Positions 1 to 13,700 of a stretch of DNA of 64,000 nt are shown piece by piece. Below the pieces are notes generated by a model that saw only the letters and a program-made list of their open reading frames with translations, did not search any database and was not told the origin of the DNA. The number at the start of each line of letters is the position of its first letter. Positions within the stretch are counted from its first letter, which is position 1. The stretch is from Selaginella moellendorffii (taxonomy: Eukaryota > Streptophyta > Lycopodiopsida > Selaginellales > Selaginellaceae): positions 1,153,062 to 1,217,061 of the forward strand of contig NW_003314311.1 of the NCBI RefSeq assembly GCF_000143415.4, written 5' to 3'. The position numbers were made by a program, and so were the translations under genes.

Positions 1-172
1 AGGAGAGGACAGAGGAGAAAAATTGTATAAATAAACTCCTATGGCAAGCGAGACAAGAGTGGGAAAATATAATATAGTCGAGAGCTCAATACGTGTTAGC
101 TGCACCCGCCGTTAAATCTCGTTATGTTTAATCCAACGGAGGAGAGGACAGAGGAGAAAAATTGTATAAATA
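1..172 (+). promoter_or_regulatory. Duplicated core-promoter segment upstream of the peroxidase gene
   Basis: A 33-base segment at 1-33 is repeated without a mismatch at 140-172. Both copies end in a TATA box (TATAAATA; 165-172 in the second copy). The second copy lies about 35 bases before the peroxidase start codon at 207, so it is the likely core promoter and the 5' leader must be very short. The first copy has no gene after it in its own right; it may be the remnant of a tandem duplication. Seen directly; the regulatory role is inferred from the TATA spacing. Confidence 0.55.
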
Positions 173-206
173 GACTTCGTTTGCAAGGAGGTGGAAACTG
201 ATCAAA

Positions 207-1250
207 ATGCAGCGATCCAAACTCCAGGCTCCAGTCGCCTCTGCGGCATTACTGCTGGTGCTAGCACTGCTGCGGCGCTATGCATTTCGCCAGGGATCAC
301 CAACAATGTCATCGGAGCTCTCAACTTCTTTCTATGCCAGCACTTGTCCCGATCTCCCTCAGATCGTGAGAAGTGTGATTCACTCTGAATTTTCCAACGA
401 CAGTCGATCTGCTGCGTCGATCCTCAAGCTCCACTTCCGAGATTGCTTCTCTCGAGTAAGTCAGAAATTAAAATAGCGTTACTCATTTATGGCTGCCAGG
501 GCTGCGACGGATCGCTGCTCCTCCAGCGAGGAGATGGGCGCTCCGCCAAGGGACTCAAAATCATCAACAACGTCAAGCGCGCCGTGGAGACTTCATGCCC
601 GGCAACAGTATCGTGCGCGGACATTCTTGCGCTGAGCGCCCGGGAATCCGTCATAGCCGTGAGTGAGAATCTCCATCGCGGCTTGAGTTGATCATTCTCT
701 TTCGACTTTGCAGCTGGGCGGCCCTTCATGGACAGTAGAATTTGGCCGACGGGACAGTCCTGCGACCGTCGCCGCCGCAATGGAGGCCATTCCCAGCCCA
801 AACCTCACTGCAACGCAGCTCATCGAGAGCTTCCAAAGGCGGGGTCTTTCCAAGCGTGATCTCGTAGCGCTTTCAGGAGGCCACTCCATCGGCCAGGCCC
901 AGTGCTCTGCATTTAGCGCACGCCTCTTCAATGGAACCCCAGGAGATAGCATCGATCGGGCCTTCAAATCTCGACTCGAGAAGAATTGCCCTCCAACAGC
1001 CCCAGACAGATTGACCAATTTGGATCCATCCCCCACCACCTTCGACAACTTGTACTTTCGAGCTCTCCTGGCCAATCAGTCGCTCCTCTTTTCAGACCAG
1101 CAGCTCTTGCAGAGTGATCTGGTGGGCTTTGTCAAGGAGTTTGCGGCCAATCAGCAGACGTTCTTTACCGCGTTCGCCGCTGGCATGATCAAAATGGGCA
1201 AGCTCTCGCCAATCACAGGAGGGCATGGTGAAATTCGATCCTCGTGCTAG
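207..1250 (+). CDS. Class III (secretory) plant peroxidase with altered distal catalytic site
   Basis: Three exons (207-455, 500-658, 714-1250; 314 aa) join in frame across 44- and 55-nt introns. The family oxidises phenolic substrates with H2O2 in the cell wall or vacuole, using heme. A hydrophobic N-terminal stretch (about residues 8-20) looks like a signal peptide. Next come the STFYxxTCP-like N-terminus of the mature enzyme, the GCDGSLLL calcium-site region, VSCADILALSARES, the proximal heme-ligand motif LVALSGGHSIGQAQC, and FDNLYFRALL with SDQQLL near the end. Conserved cysteines are present. The odd point is the distal motif: family members read RLHFHDCF, this one reads KLHFRDCF, so the catalytic distal His is Arg and the catalytic Arg is Lys. 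Normal peroxidase chemistry is therefore doubtful. Family assignment is firm. The ATG at 207 was chosen because it opens the signal peptide. Confidence 0.93.
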
Positions 1251-1754
1251 TTTTTTTCCTATACATGTAAATCTATTCCTCACATAAAAATATACACCAC
1301 AGCCTTGACTAGAGAAAGGAATGTTGGCATATCCCGTAGCTTGATGATGGTGGTGGAAATTTTCTCGTCCTGCTAAATCACTCTGGTGAGAGATTCCATT
1401 CTTCCCAATCAAGATCCCCCTTAAGCTCGGCCACTTGGCCAATGAGCCAAGATTTTCGCCGCGAGCCAGGGCACGTCATCGCAGCCGCATCGGCGAAATT
1501 TCAATTCCCACGGTTAGGAATCTTCAACTCCCTGCGAATAACGAAACCGAAGCTTTGACAATGGCGAAGAAAGAGGCTGCACTCTTAAACCCTAACGTTA
1601 ATATATATAAACCTTAGGTTTTAGACGTATTGCCACGCAATGGCGAATATTCACTGACATATACTTGCTTGCTGTGGAGAAAATTTTGTGCTGCCTAGGG
1701 CTAGCTAGGCGCTGCGATCGGCAGGAGTGATGCGCTTGGGCGCTCGGTGTCGTC
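1251..1754 (+). promoter_or_regulatory. Intergenic region and promoter of the VPS13 gene, with telo-box and TATA
   Basis: No gene is seen here. A telo-box (AAACCCTAA, 1587-1595), common in promoters of plant housekeeping genes, lies just before a TATATATAAA element (about 1602-1611). The VPS13 start codon follows at 1755, leaving a leader of roughly 110-120 nt. Motifs are seen directly; their use is inferred. Confidence 0.5.
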
Positions 1755-4700
1755 ATGTTTGAGGCTCATGTGAGTGATCGATCGCTAGTTTGGGGATTGG
1801 AGAGATGGATTGCATTGGCGGACTGGATTGAGCTCGCGATTTTCTCCATTTCTTGTTTCTGCAGGTCTTGTATCTTCTTCGCAGATACCTGGGCCAGTAT
1901 GTGCGGGGTCTCTCAGCGGAGGCGCTCCAGATCAGTGTGTGGAAAGGTGAGAGCTAGATTTTTTGCTCGCGAGGTGTTGAAAGTTTGGTGTTTTTTGGAC
2001 AGGCGATGTAGTGCTCAAGGACTTGCAGCTCAAGGCTGAAGCACTGAATGCTCTGAGGCTTCCTCTCACTGTCAAAGCTGGATTCCTTGGGTCTGTCACG
2101 TTGAAGGCAAGGCATTGATCAAGAAAAGTGTACCTTTGATTCTTATGCTTTCGTTTTTCTTAGATTCCTTGGAACAAGCTTGGAAAAGATCCGGTGATTG
2201 TACTTCTCGACCGGGTTTTTGTTTTGGCGGAGCCTGTTGAAGATGAACAGCTTTTCAAGGTAAGATTTGGTTTTTAGCTTCAAGCGTTACGGAAACTTTC
2301 GTGAAATGCGGTTGCAGAACGAGAACATGGAATCCTGGCTTGACGCTAAGCGGAGCCAGATTGAGGTTAGTACATACTTGCCTGTCAAGTTTATTCTCAA
2401 ACGCTTTTTGTGTCTTAAGGAGCTGGAGATGGCATTGCTTGATGCGAAGGCAGGAAGATCCGGTGATGATGCGGTATGTGCCGCAAAATGCTGTTTGAGG
2501 TTTCGTGTTAAATTTTCTGTTTTTTGCAGTCGCCGGAAAGTAAGTCCTGGTTAGGCTCGCTCGTTGCGACGATCATTGGCAATCTTAAAGTCTCCGTGAC
2601 TAATCTTCATATTCGTTACGAAGACACCCTCAGGTCGCGTTCATCTCTATCAAGCTAAATGCTGGTACTGATACTGGCTTCATTTTTCAGCAACCCCTCC
2701 CATCGATTTTGTTTTGGCGTTACTTTAGCCAAACTTGCCGCTGTGACCATCGACGAGAATGATGTAGAAACCTTCGTAACTAGCGGAGCTCTTGACAAGC
2801 TTCACAAGGTATTTTGATCAATTTCGTAACGTGTACTTCAGTTTCTTTTTTCCTGCTTGCTGTGCAGTCGCTCCAGCTGGATAGTTTTTCTATCTACCAT
2901 GACTCGGATACTGGGCCGTGGACTCTGGAGAAACGGTGGGATGAGATGACATCCAAAGAATGGAGCGAGGTTTGTGTTTTCTTCAATGAAAACAGCATTT
3001 AAAATTATTATGGTTTCAGATGTTTGAACCGAGTATTAAAGGGAAAATACAACACAAGTACCTGCTTCATCCGGTTGCTGGCCTGATGAAGTATCACCGG
3101 TGTGGAAAGAGAGAGAAAAGGGATTCTAAAACACCTTTTCAGAAGGCTTCTCTCGTTTTGGATCAAGTGTCTATTGCTGTGTCTGAGGTTGGTTTCTCTA
3201 AATGCTACACTTGGGTTAACTTTCATTCTGTTTTAGGATCAATATCGGGATGGTATTCAACTGTTGGAGGGTGTTTCACGGTACAGGATACGAATGGAGT
3301 TCTCTCTCTTCAGACCTATGATACCCGTGTTGGTAGATGCTAAGGCATGGTGGCGCTATGCTGGTCGTGCAGTAACGCAGCAGCAGAGAAAGTCAAGGTT
3401 CGTTTTCATTAATAACCGAGTATGCTAAAGCAAATGTTTGCAGGTGTAACTTCTCTTGGGAACATCTGTCTCGAGCATCAGGGTTACGAAAGAAATATGT
3501 GGATCTTTATGTTAGCGGGCTCCAGCAGGGCAAGTTTGACAATTTTGAAATAAGGCAAATCGACCGGGAGCTAGACGTAGAAGTTATTCTACTTTGGAGG
3601 TCGGTAGTTTGTTTATGCTTTCTGTTAGTTGATGGAGAAGTGGTGGCTGCAGAATGCTTGCCCATGCAAAAGTTGAGACGGCAAAGTTAAAAGAGGCAGC
3701 CGCGGCCCGCGAAAAGTCCAGGAAAAGCACCTGGTGGCCATTTGGCGGGTATTGTGGCATATGTTTTCGTTTGTTTTACATTAATCGCTTGCTATGCAGG
3801 AGCGGCGCTGGTCCAAGGGCCTCAGTTGCCCGAGGCCCTGAAACGGAAGCGGCCCCAGCGCAACTTACAAAGGAAGAATGGAATAAGATTAACGAGCTTC
3901 TAAGCTATCAACCCGGCCAAGACTATCCGCTGCTTTCTACTCAAGAGCCACAGAACATGCTGCAAACAATGCTCGACGTGACCATAAAACAGAGCTTGGC
4001 GTGCATAAAAGACAGCACCGATTTGGTCATATTATGTGGGACTTTCTCCAATTTAAACGTTTCTCTCAAGCTGTTCCCGAAAACGTTCTTCTGCGACACT
4101 AAGTTGACGTACTATGGCCTTTCATCTCCAGAGGGGCCTCTCGTTTCGGTAAGCTGAATGGAATTTGCATGTCTTAAGATGATAATATCTGTCTGGTTTG
4201 ACAGAGCGTGAGTAGAGAGGGAAGAGCACAAGCGTTGGATTTGACGTTTGTGTATGTTCCTTTCGAAGAACATTTGGATTGGAAGCTGTCTGTCACGATG
4301 TCATCATGCTATGTGACGGTAACGTTTTGTGTTGAAAGAGTTCATAACAGCTTACATAATGCGTGCAGGTTTGGAGATCCAGTTTTGACAGGGTCATGCA
4401 CTTTATGAAATCTGGCCAAGCTATGAGCCCGGCAGTGGCTTTGGAAACTGCTGTTGCTTTGCAGGTATGAGGCTCCGTAGCAAAAATATATGTTACTCAT
4501 TTCACAGTGCATGCATGCCAGACAAAGCTAGAAGAGGTAACGAGGCGTGCTCAAGAACAGATACTATCTCAACTAGAGAAACAGAGAAGGTATTCAAAAG
4601 TTTTTGCTACTCTTTTTGGCTTGACTTTTTCTTGCATGCAGGTTCTCTATAGATATTGATCTTGACGCTCCAAAAGTCTTAATTCCTGCACTCAAAGATG

Positions 4701-7700
4701 AAGGAATTGGAAAGAAAAGCCAATTGTTGGTAGACTTGGGACATTTTAATCTTCGAACACTGGTACGTGCATAAGATGCATCTAAAACTTACAACATCCT
4801 TCTTCAGGGGAATGACGACGTTGAGTTTCCGAAACGAAGTCGCTACTCTAAACTTCATGTATCTGGACGGGATATATCGGCTTTCTTTGTTGATGGTGAT
4901 TTCGAATGGGCTCACTTTCCTGCGCTGGCCACAGATGCTGGTGACAACGCATATTCAATCTTTCCTGTACTTGACCGTTGTGGGATGTCGATTATGCTGC
5001 ATATGGTGAAGCTAGTTACGACATAGTTTGTGGTTATTGACTTTATGTTCCAGGCTCAATATGAAGATTTGAATTGGCCTTCAACATGCATTGCAATTGA
5101 AGTTCCTCGCCTTGGTATCCATTTTTCTCCTGCAAGATACCGTAGGCTGCTCTATCTTCTGCACGCTCTGGAGTCGGCTGACCGGTCCAGCTCCCAGCCG
5201 AACGCTTTATCTTGGCAACCATCAGAGGCATCTGGAGATGCACGAGTGCTTCTGTGGGGGGTAAATTGTTACTTTCCTCGTTCATCAGCGTCTAAGCATC
5301 GCTCATTCTGCAGGGAATCGGTAATATTACTGCAGAATGGCAGCCTTGTTGGATTACATTGGCGGGGCCATACCTGTACGTTCTAGAGGCAGAAGACTCA
5401 AAGACATATCAACGTTATTGTAGGCAAGTAGTCGTGCGGTGTATAAAGTTCTTGTCTTAATCTTTTTTTGCGTTTTACAGCTTAAATGGCAAACAAATAG
5501 TTGAAATACCTCCCGAATATATTGATGGTTCAGAAAACGTGGTTGCGGTTTGTAACAGGGGTATTGATTTGCAGAAGGTATGCTTGTTTTAGAGATGGAA
5601 TTCAAACAGTTCATGTCTTGCTCTAGGTAATCGAATCTTCGAGCGCAGTTGTTCTCCAGTTGAAAAGTACAGAATCAAAGGCGTCTTGGTTTAAGTATCT
5701 TACACTTGCTACTTACCGTTCGTCCGTAAGTTTTTCATATCACTTTTACATGGTTTCATGAAGCTATTTAACTGTTCAGGCATCAGTTTCTCTTCTGTCT
5801 AATCCCGAAGAGACGAGTACAAAGGTGTTGGATTCTTCAAAACAACTCACTTTATTTGTTTCGGGCGCTCTAAAGGAGTTAAGCATCTCTGTTTCCGGAA
5901 AGGTATGGTTCCTCCTTTAGTTTTGTAGGTCTTAATGAACGTTTATAGATTGGTAAGCCGGGAAATGACGAGATTGTCATAGCAGAGCTCCAAGCATCAG
6001 GTGGTAAGGTGAGTTTGGCTCAACACAGGATTCTAGATATGTGAACTTAAAAACTGTTGCAGGTGAATTTGCTGCAGCGGCCGTACGACATGAAAATAGC
6101 AGTGAAGCTACATTCCTTAAAGATTGAGGACAAGCTCCAGGGATCAGTTTCTCAGTCCTGTCGGTATGTTGCTCGATCAGTTTTGTCCAAAACTTTTGTG
6201 GGAGCAGAAGAACCACAAGAACCAGAAGCACCGAAACCAGATGACGATGAACAGTTTAAAGACGCTCAGCCTGATTTTGGAGGATTTTCTGAAGAGGCCG
6301 TAAAGCTCGTTCTAAGCTGGCAGCCTGACCAGGCCAACTTCCTTGAGATATGGGGGAGCTTGGATCAGTTGTCCGAAAAAGCTGAAGGTTCAGAGGCATC
6401 TGATTTTGTCAAGGTGATACTTGTCCTGAGGGAAACAGAGTCTTCCGAATATGTTGATACTGATACGCAGGTATTCGTTTCTGTAGTTTTGTATGCTCTC
6501 CTTATCTAAAGTCTTCATGTTTTGCAGATGATTATGAAGATGGCCACCTTAGACTTTTTCTGTAATCGTCCAACAATAGTCGCGTTGATCGAGTTCGGAA
6601 TGCAGCTCAGTGAAATTATGGAGGCAGAAGAGTCACCATCACAGGCTGCTCTTTCTCTGGAGGTGGAGCAAAGACAACTTGTTAAAGGATTACTAGGACG
6701 AGGAAAGTCCCGGGTTGTGTTTGGGCTCAAAATGGATATGGAGAGCACTCGCATTTTCTTGAATCTGGAAGACGGATCTCAACTTGCTATGTTGGCTCAA
6801 GAAAAGTTTCAAATGGACTTAAAGGTGCGTGCTTGATAAGCTTGGAGAGGCTTAATGTGTTGAATGCAGGTATATCCTGGTTCTTTCACCATCTCAGGAA
6901 ATCTGGGAAACTTGCGGGTCTGTGACATGAAGCTTGGCCCTGAACACCGATGGGGCTGGCTTTGTGACATTCGAAATCCTGACTCCGGTTCACTTGTCGA
7001 GGTACTTTCTTCGGGCAGCTTGTCTGTCGTAAAATAACATTTCTTTTATAGATAGAGTTTCAATCCTTCAACAGAGACGATGACGACTTTGAAGGCTGTG
7101 ACTATAGTTTGGTTGGAAAGTTTTCTGCGGTTCGAGTAGTTTTTCTTTACAGATTTATACAAGAGGTTTGTATCTTTGCTGCTAATATATTTTAGCTTGA
7201 TGTTCTTACTTTTTCCCATCTTCAGGTGGCTGCTTATTTCTATGCACTAGCCTCCCCTCAAACTCAACAGATAATCACAGTTTTCGACGCCGCTGGTGGT
7301 ACTGAAAAGATCATGCAGCAAGCTGATATGGACGGAGCACCCGCTTTGAGGCTTAATTTATCGATGGATACACCGATCATTATTATGCCTCGCAGTTCCA
7401 GCAGCAAAGAGTCCGTATTTTTTCCGTTAATCTTGTTGTTTCTCTAACATTCTTGTCACCAGGTTTATGGAGGTTGATCTCGGCCATTTGAAGCTGTCAA
7501 ACACATTTGAATGGCATGGAGGCTCGCGGGACGTAGTTTCTGCTGTCCATCTCGATGTTTTAGACGTGGATGTAAGCATGAGGAATTTTTTTCTTTTATA
7601 TATCCTATTCACTCCTCCTCATAGATTTCAGGAGTAAACATGGTGGTCGGAATTGATGGTAAAGCAGGGAAGCCCATGATACAAGAAGCTCAAGGTCTAC

Positions 7701-10700
7701 ATTTGACCATAAGGCGTCCTTTGCGCGATCTTTTTCAGAAAGTACCTGAAGTGCAAGTTGATGTCCAGGTAAAATTCCGGCGTTGTGCTTGCCTTTCTTG
7801 CTTACTTTGCGGTTGCTAGGTGCTAACTTTGTGCGGAGTAATGTCGGACCGAGAATATCTGGTCATTATTGATTGTGCTTCAACGAATATAAACGAGCCA
7901 CCTGACTTGCCGCCAAACTTTCGAGAATCGACTTCGAGCGAATCCGATGACCAAGAAACTCCAAATTTCAAATCAGTGGAGCTCGAAGAACATTTCCGTG
8001 ATTCTCAGACATACTTCACCAAAGTTTGGGTTATAGTAGATGTGTTATATGCAGAGCTGGAACTATTCAAAGGTATAGAACGTGAATCTCCTCTTGCTCG
8101 TGTCGAGGTAATTCTACAAAACGTTTCCTTGATTTCATATACTGACGATTGGTTCTAAAACTAGGTGCACAGTTTTTGGCTTGGTTATCGTTTCGCATCA
8201 ACACTGGAAACCGATATTTATGTCACATTACCAAAGCTCTCGGTTGTGGATCTCCGGCCTGGCACGAATGCAGAGATGAGGATGATGTTTGGCTCTATTC
8301 CCGATGTCGAGAAAGACGGCCAGCCTGGCGAAAGCGAACATAAGTCTGTCACTCGACTAACGATGTTAGTAATGGACCTGCGAATGAAGCCTCATGCTCA
8401 GACTATTGTTATTCGGATGCAACGACCTCGGCTGCTGGTGGTGGTGGATTTTCTCTTGGAAGTCAGCCAGTTTTTTGTCCCATCGGCGGTGGCATCAACT
8501 GGTGATGAAGAAAAAGATCCACTCGCAACAGCAAAGCACGTCAGGCTTGTTAGTTCTCATTATCGGCAAGAAGAGCCAATGTCGATAATATCACCGGAGC
8601 GTCAAGTTATTGCTGATGCAGTTCACATCCAAGAGTTTTTATACGACGGATGTGACCGGGTGCTGGAGTTACAAGTTGAAGATGATTATGCTGGTGCCAA
8701 CGCAGAACCTGTTATCGTTGTTGGACATGGGAAGAAGCTGCGTTTCAAAAATGTTAAAATCAAGGTATAGATGTGCTGTGCTACTTTTTTTTACCAACAC
8801 ATCTGCAGAATGGAGCGCGTATTCACGAGTGCATCAAACTCGCAAGTGGTGCTAGCTACAGTTTTCATGAAGAAGATGGTGTCACATTTGTAAGTAACGA
8901 GGAAAAGATCACGACAGTAGTGGATGGAGGGTCAGCAACAGATCCAGGGAGCCCAAAACTTGACGATCGTGGGGACTCCAACCAGGACTTTCTTCTGGAT
9001 GTACAGGTATATGCATTTGAACTTTTTCGTGTTTGCTCATATTTTCTAGCAGATTGTAGCACCGGAACTGACATTTTACGATAGCACAAAATGGCCATCG
9101 TCTACAACATTGTCCCGGCAGGAAAAACTCCTGAGAGCAAAAATGGATTTTAACCTTATGTAGGTTGCTTGTTTCTTTTCCTCTTGCGCTAATGCTAGTC
9201 TTACAGGTTCGCGTTGAAAGGTGAAAACAGATGGGTGAGGAGTTTTGTGAAGGGACTAAGTGTAGAAAACAGCTCGGGAGTCATGATATTAGATCCACTC
9301 GATATTTCTGCCGAGTACGTCTGTGCCCAAGGAAAGTCCAATATTCTAGTCACCGCATCAGACGTTTTCTTGCGGCCCTCTTTCAACGTTATGCGGTTGG
9401 TAATGCGTTTGCACAGTGATGCTGTTGCACGATTCCATCTTGATCGCGGAGTCATACATCGTTGCACCCATTTTGACCGAATATGGGTGAACAAACCAGG
9501 TTTAAGCTGGTCTTTATTTAATTATTGTTCTTAACTTTCGTATCACCGCAGGGAATACTTCTTCGCCCGAAGTTACTTTCTGGAGGCCAAAAGTTCCTCC
9601 TGGCTACGTGATATTAAGCGATTGTGTAACCTCGGGGTGAGTAATTCTTCGTGGCGAGAAAAAAAATTATGTACTGATCTTTTGCATTTGCAGGACGGCA
9701 CCCCCGTCTCAAGGGGTTGTAGCTGTTTTCAATTCTCACCATCGAGTTAAAAAGCCTTTAAAGTTCGACCTTGTCTGGAGCTCGTATGGGAATTCCAGCA
9801 ACTCAGTTTTGAATGAAGAACCATGCTGTGTTTGGCTCCCGGTTGCGCCGCCAGGATACAAAGCCGTTGGCTGTGTGGCCGAGCGAGGAACTTCTCCTCC
9901 CTCTTTAAATACTGTCCACTGCGTCAGATCGGACCTTTTGACATCGAGTGCAGTCACTGACTGCGTTCTGTGCATTCCTCCTGGTGACAGGTATTTAGCT
10001 GAGTCTTGTTTCTTTCTTTCGGTGAAGAAGCTAAACTTTTGTGTTTCCTGTGAAGGGATTATGCGGATGGTTGCAGCATTTGGCGTGTAGACAACACGAT
10101 TGGCTCCTTCTTTGCACGCTCTTCTGTTAATCCACCACAAAAGGATATGTTGTGCGACCTGCGTCACCTAGTTCTGAATCACTTGAGTAGTCCGACCGAG
10201 AGAACGGACGACGCTGTCGAAGTTAAAGTGGTGGAACGTACGCCTCATCCTGCACCACGAGCTAGCAGAAACTCCTTAACTACTCCGCAGTTTGAAAGGC
10301 TTTGGTGGGACAGAGGCACGGAAACCAGACGCGTAGTTTCGATTTGGCGGCCTATCCCAGCCAGCGGGTATGCAATTGTTGGCGACAGCATCGTTGACGG
10401 GTACGTGAAGTCTTTCAGTCATAGAGAAAGTTTTAACGTTTCCTTTTGTTTTTCAGGCTCGAGCCACCAGGCATTGGATTAGTTTTACGCGATGATGGCA
10501 CAGGACGTCTCTGTAAACCCATTCGTTTCCAGCAAAAGGTTCACATTTGTGGGAGAGGCCTTGAAGATGTGTACATCTGGTATCCAGTCGCACCGGCGGG
10601 CTATGTTGCCTTGGGATGTGTTGCAACAACAACGCCGGATCATCCTCCACTTGATATGGTCCGGTGCGTTCGTATGGATCTTGTGAGTCAAGGAAGTCTT

Positions 10701-13700
10701 TCCAAGCGTCCAGTGTGGAGCTATATAGGCAGCCGTGGTGGTCACAGCTGCTGCTTGTGGAAAGTGGAGAACCAGGTATCTTCAAGATCTCATATCATCT
10801 TGGCTCATTCCACGACTTTTCGTATGCAGGCTAGCACCTTCATTGCTCGTGCTGACTTGAAAAAGCCTCTCGTGCGGATGGCATACTTCCTTGCCGAAAC
10901 TGGACGGCCTAAAGTCCGAGAAAACCTGACTGCCGAAATGAAACTTGGACGTTTATCGGTTACTGTCGTTGACGATCTTTCTGGCATGGTATGCGCAGTT
11001 TTTTATATACTGTTTGAAAACACTAGTAACTTTGTTATTGCAGGCAACACCTCTTGTTAATGCGACTTTAACCGGTGTCAACTTAGCAGCCCATGGTCGA
11101 CCGGATGCTCTGAATGCCGTGGCATTGACATCGATTGCTGCGTCCACGTTCAACGCGAGCCTTGATGCTTGGGAACCACTGATTGAACCATTTGATGGCA
11201 TTCTGAAGTATGTGACACCTTTTATAAGTTTCTAGCCATGACCTTAACGTGCTTGTTTCTGTGTTTGGCTATAGATACGAGTTCTATGGTGGGGATTCGG
11301 ATGCAACGTTAAAGATTGGTAGACGTGTTCGAATCACCGCAGCCAGCACGGTCAGCATTAATATTACATCTGCTAGCCTGGAAGCTCTGATAGGAGCTAT
11401 GGCTGTCTGGCAAAAGCAAACCGAGTCGGAACAAGAGGCGCTAAGCGCGATGAGGACGGTATAATTTAATTTTTTTTTGATGGAATACATACACTGACTG
11501 CGTATGGTTGTGATGATAGGAGAAAACGGATTACAAAGCAGGAATGACGGGCAAAGCTGCATTGGAGGAAGATGACAGTGAGAAGCTTGTAGTTCAAAAT
11601 ATGCTCTTTTCTGAGCTCTACCTGAGAACTTTCCGAAGCGGCTTTGAGAATGTAGAAGTGCTGCAAGAAGGAGAAACTTCCATTATTCCTTTGCCACCCC
11701 CTAGCTTTCCCGACAAGCTGGCAAGCGGGGTTCAAAAACCATCCCGGCAATTTGTCGCAGTTCACGTGCTTGAAGCAAAGGTAATTTACATTATTTTGTT
11801 ATCTACATTGTTAACGGCTTTTCGATGCAGGGCTTGTTGGTAAATGACGATGGTAATTGTCCCGATTTTCTGTGTGCTCTTCGTTTAGTGACTACGAAGC
11901 AGCTACCTGAAGATCCGAAAGCGCTCCCACAAAGTGCTAGATCTCGTTGCGTGCGTCCAAATGACGTGCAGTCCCTGTCCCGGGCTTCAGCAAGCTGGAA
12001 TGAAGTTTTCATTTTTGAAGTTCCGTCACAGGTAAGTAATTTCATTACTGTTTCTTTACAGTATTGATTGTTTAGCACACAGGGGTCTGTGAATTTGGAA
12101 GTGGTTATTACCAATCAAGCTGCTAGAAGTGGAAAAGGTAATTTCTTCGTTGTTACTTGAAGTACCATATGTTTTATTACTCTTTGCAGGAGAGGCAGTC
12201 GGTATTCTCTCACTTCCTGTGAAAGAAGAAGCGAGTCATAAAGTATCTCAACCTTCGACGTTGTGGAAAATGGTCAGGCAGTCGATTAGTCAAGAATCCT
12301 GGCCAGCTGCTCAAGCCAAAATTCTCTCCTTGAGACCGCCTCGAAAGCGGGTATATACAGCTGACATTTCCAATGCTAGTTTAGCTAATGGTTGGCTGTG
12401 CAGGGAAACATTGCAGAGTTGCAGTCTCAAGAGTGTGGCAACATAGCTGTTCAGCTTTACTTCTTCTCTACTGCACCAGATTGGCGACGTGACAAGGATG
12501 AGAAACTGCCGACGAAAGACTATGGCCTGCTGTTTTCGTGCCGTCCTGATGGTCCTTGGGAAAGCTTGCGGTGCGTGCTACCTTTCGCAACAATTCCCAA
12601 AACAGTTGGTGAGCAACAAGTTGCTGTGGACGTAACGATGGATCAGGGTCGAAAGCATGCTACGTTTCGGAGTTTGGTTATCGTCGCAAACAACACAGAC
12701 ATGGCGTTGGAAGTGGCTATATGCCCATATTCTCTGCTCCATACGCCGAATGACACAGATGGTGGCGCTACATCTTTAGACAATTCTACTCGTGTTGACG
12801 AAGAATGCTTTGAGAACCAAAGATATCAACCTTTAGCAGGGTGGGGAAGCAAATGGCCGGGACATCTTATTCCGACCGATCCCGGAAGGTGGAGTACGCG
12901 AGATTTTACTCAATCATCTCAGGTACAAAGTCGATCATTTGTAGAATTGCTTGAACTGACTTGAGTGTATCCTCTTGTAGGAAATACTAAAGGTTCAGCT
13001 GCCGCCGGGCTGGATTTGGACTTCAGACTGGACAGTGGATCTTTCTGGAAACGTAGATCAAGACGGCTGGTTCTACGGTCCGGACTTCCAGAGCTTAAGG
13101 ACGCTGCCAGTTTCTTCTAAGGCATCGAGGAAGTCCACTTTCGATTTTGTTCGACGACGACGTTGGATCCGCACTAGACAACGTGTACCAGACAACAAGA
13201 AGGCGCACAAAAGAGAGGTGGTGGGAGTGATTCAACCGGGGTCGTCCATCCAGCTGCCTCTTGCAAGCACTGCTCGTCAGGCAGATTACTGTGCTCAAGT
13301 TCGTCCGGTGACAGACACATGCGGAAGTTATCTGTGGGGTCGGTTAATAAGCGATCCAAATCCCATTGCTGCGAACTCATCCACGCCAAGAAAGTCTATC
13401 AAGCAGAGTAAAAGCAACATCTCCTCACAGGATTTCACGTTGGGCCACCTTGAGAAAAGAGAACAGCTGCTACTATGCGTCACGGCTGATATGACAAGCT
13501 CAAAAGGCCATTGCTGGCTCAGCATGGAAGCGGATGCTACTATCCTGTCTGGCGACTTGAACACTCAAATTTACGACTGGAGATTATCAGTGAACGCACC
13601 CTTGCGGCTGGAAAACCTTCTGCCTTGCAACGCAGAGTACATAATCTGGGAGAAGATAAATGAGGCCAGGCCGGTCAAACGGCAGCATGGGATAGCTTCA

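Noticed and set aside
1587-1611. Interstitial telomeric repeat.
   Set aside because: Only a single AAACCCTAA unit is present, which fits a promoter telo-box.
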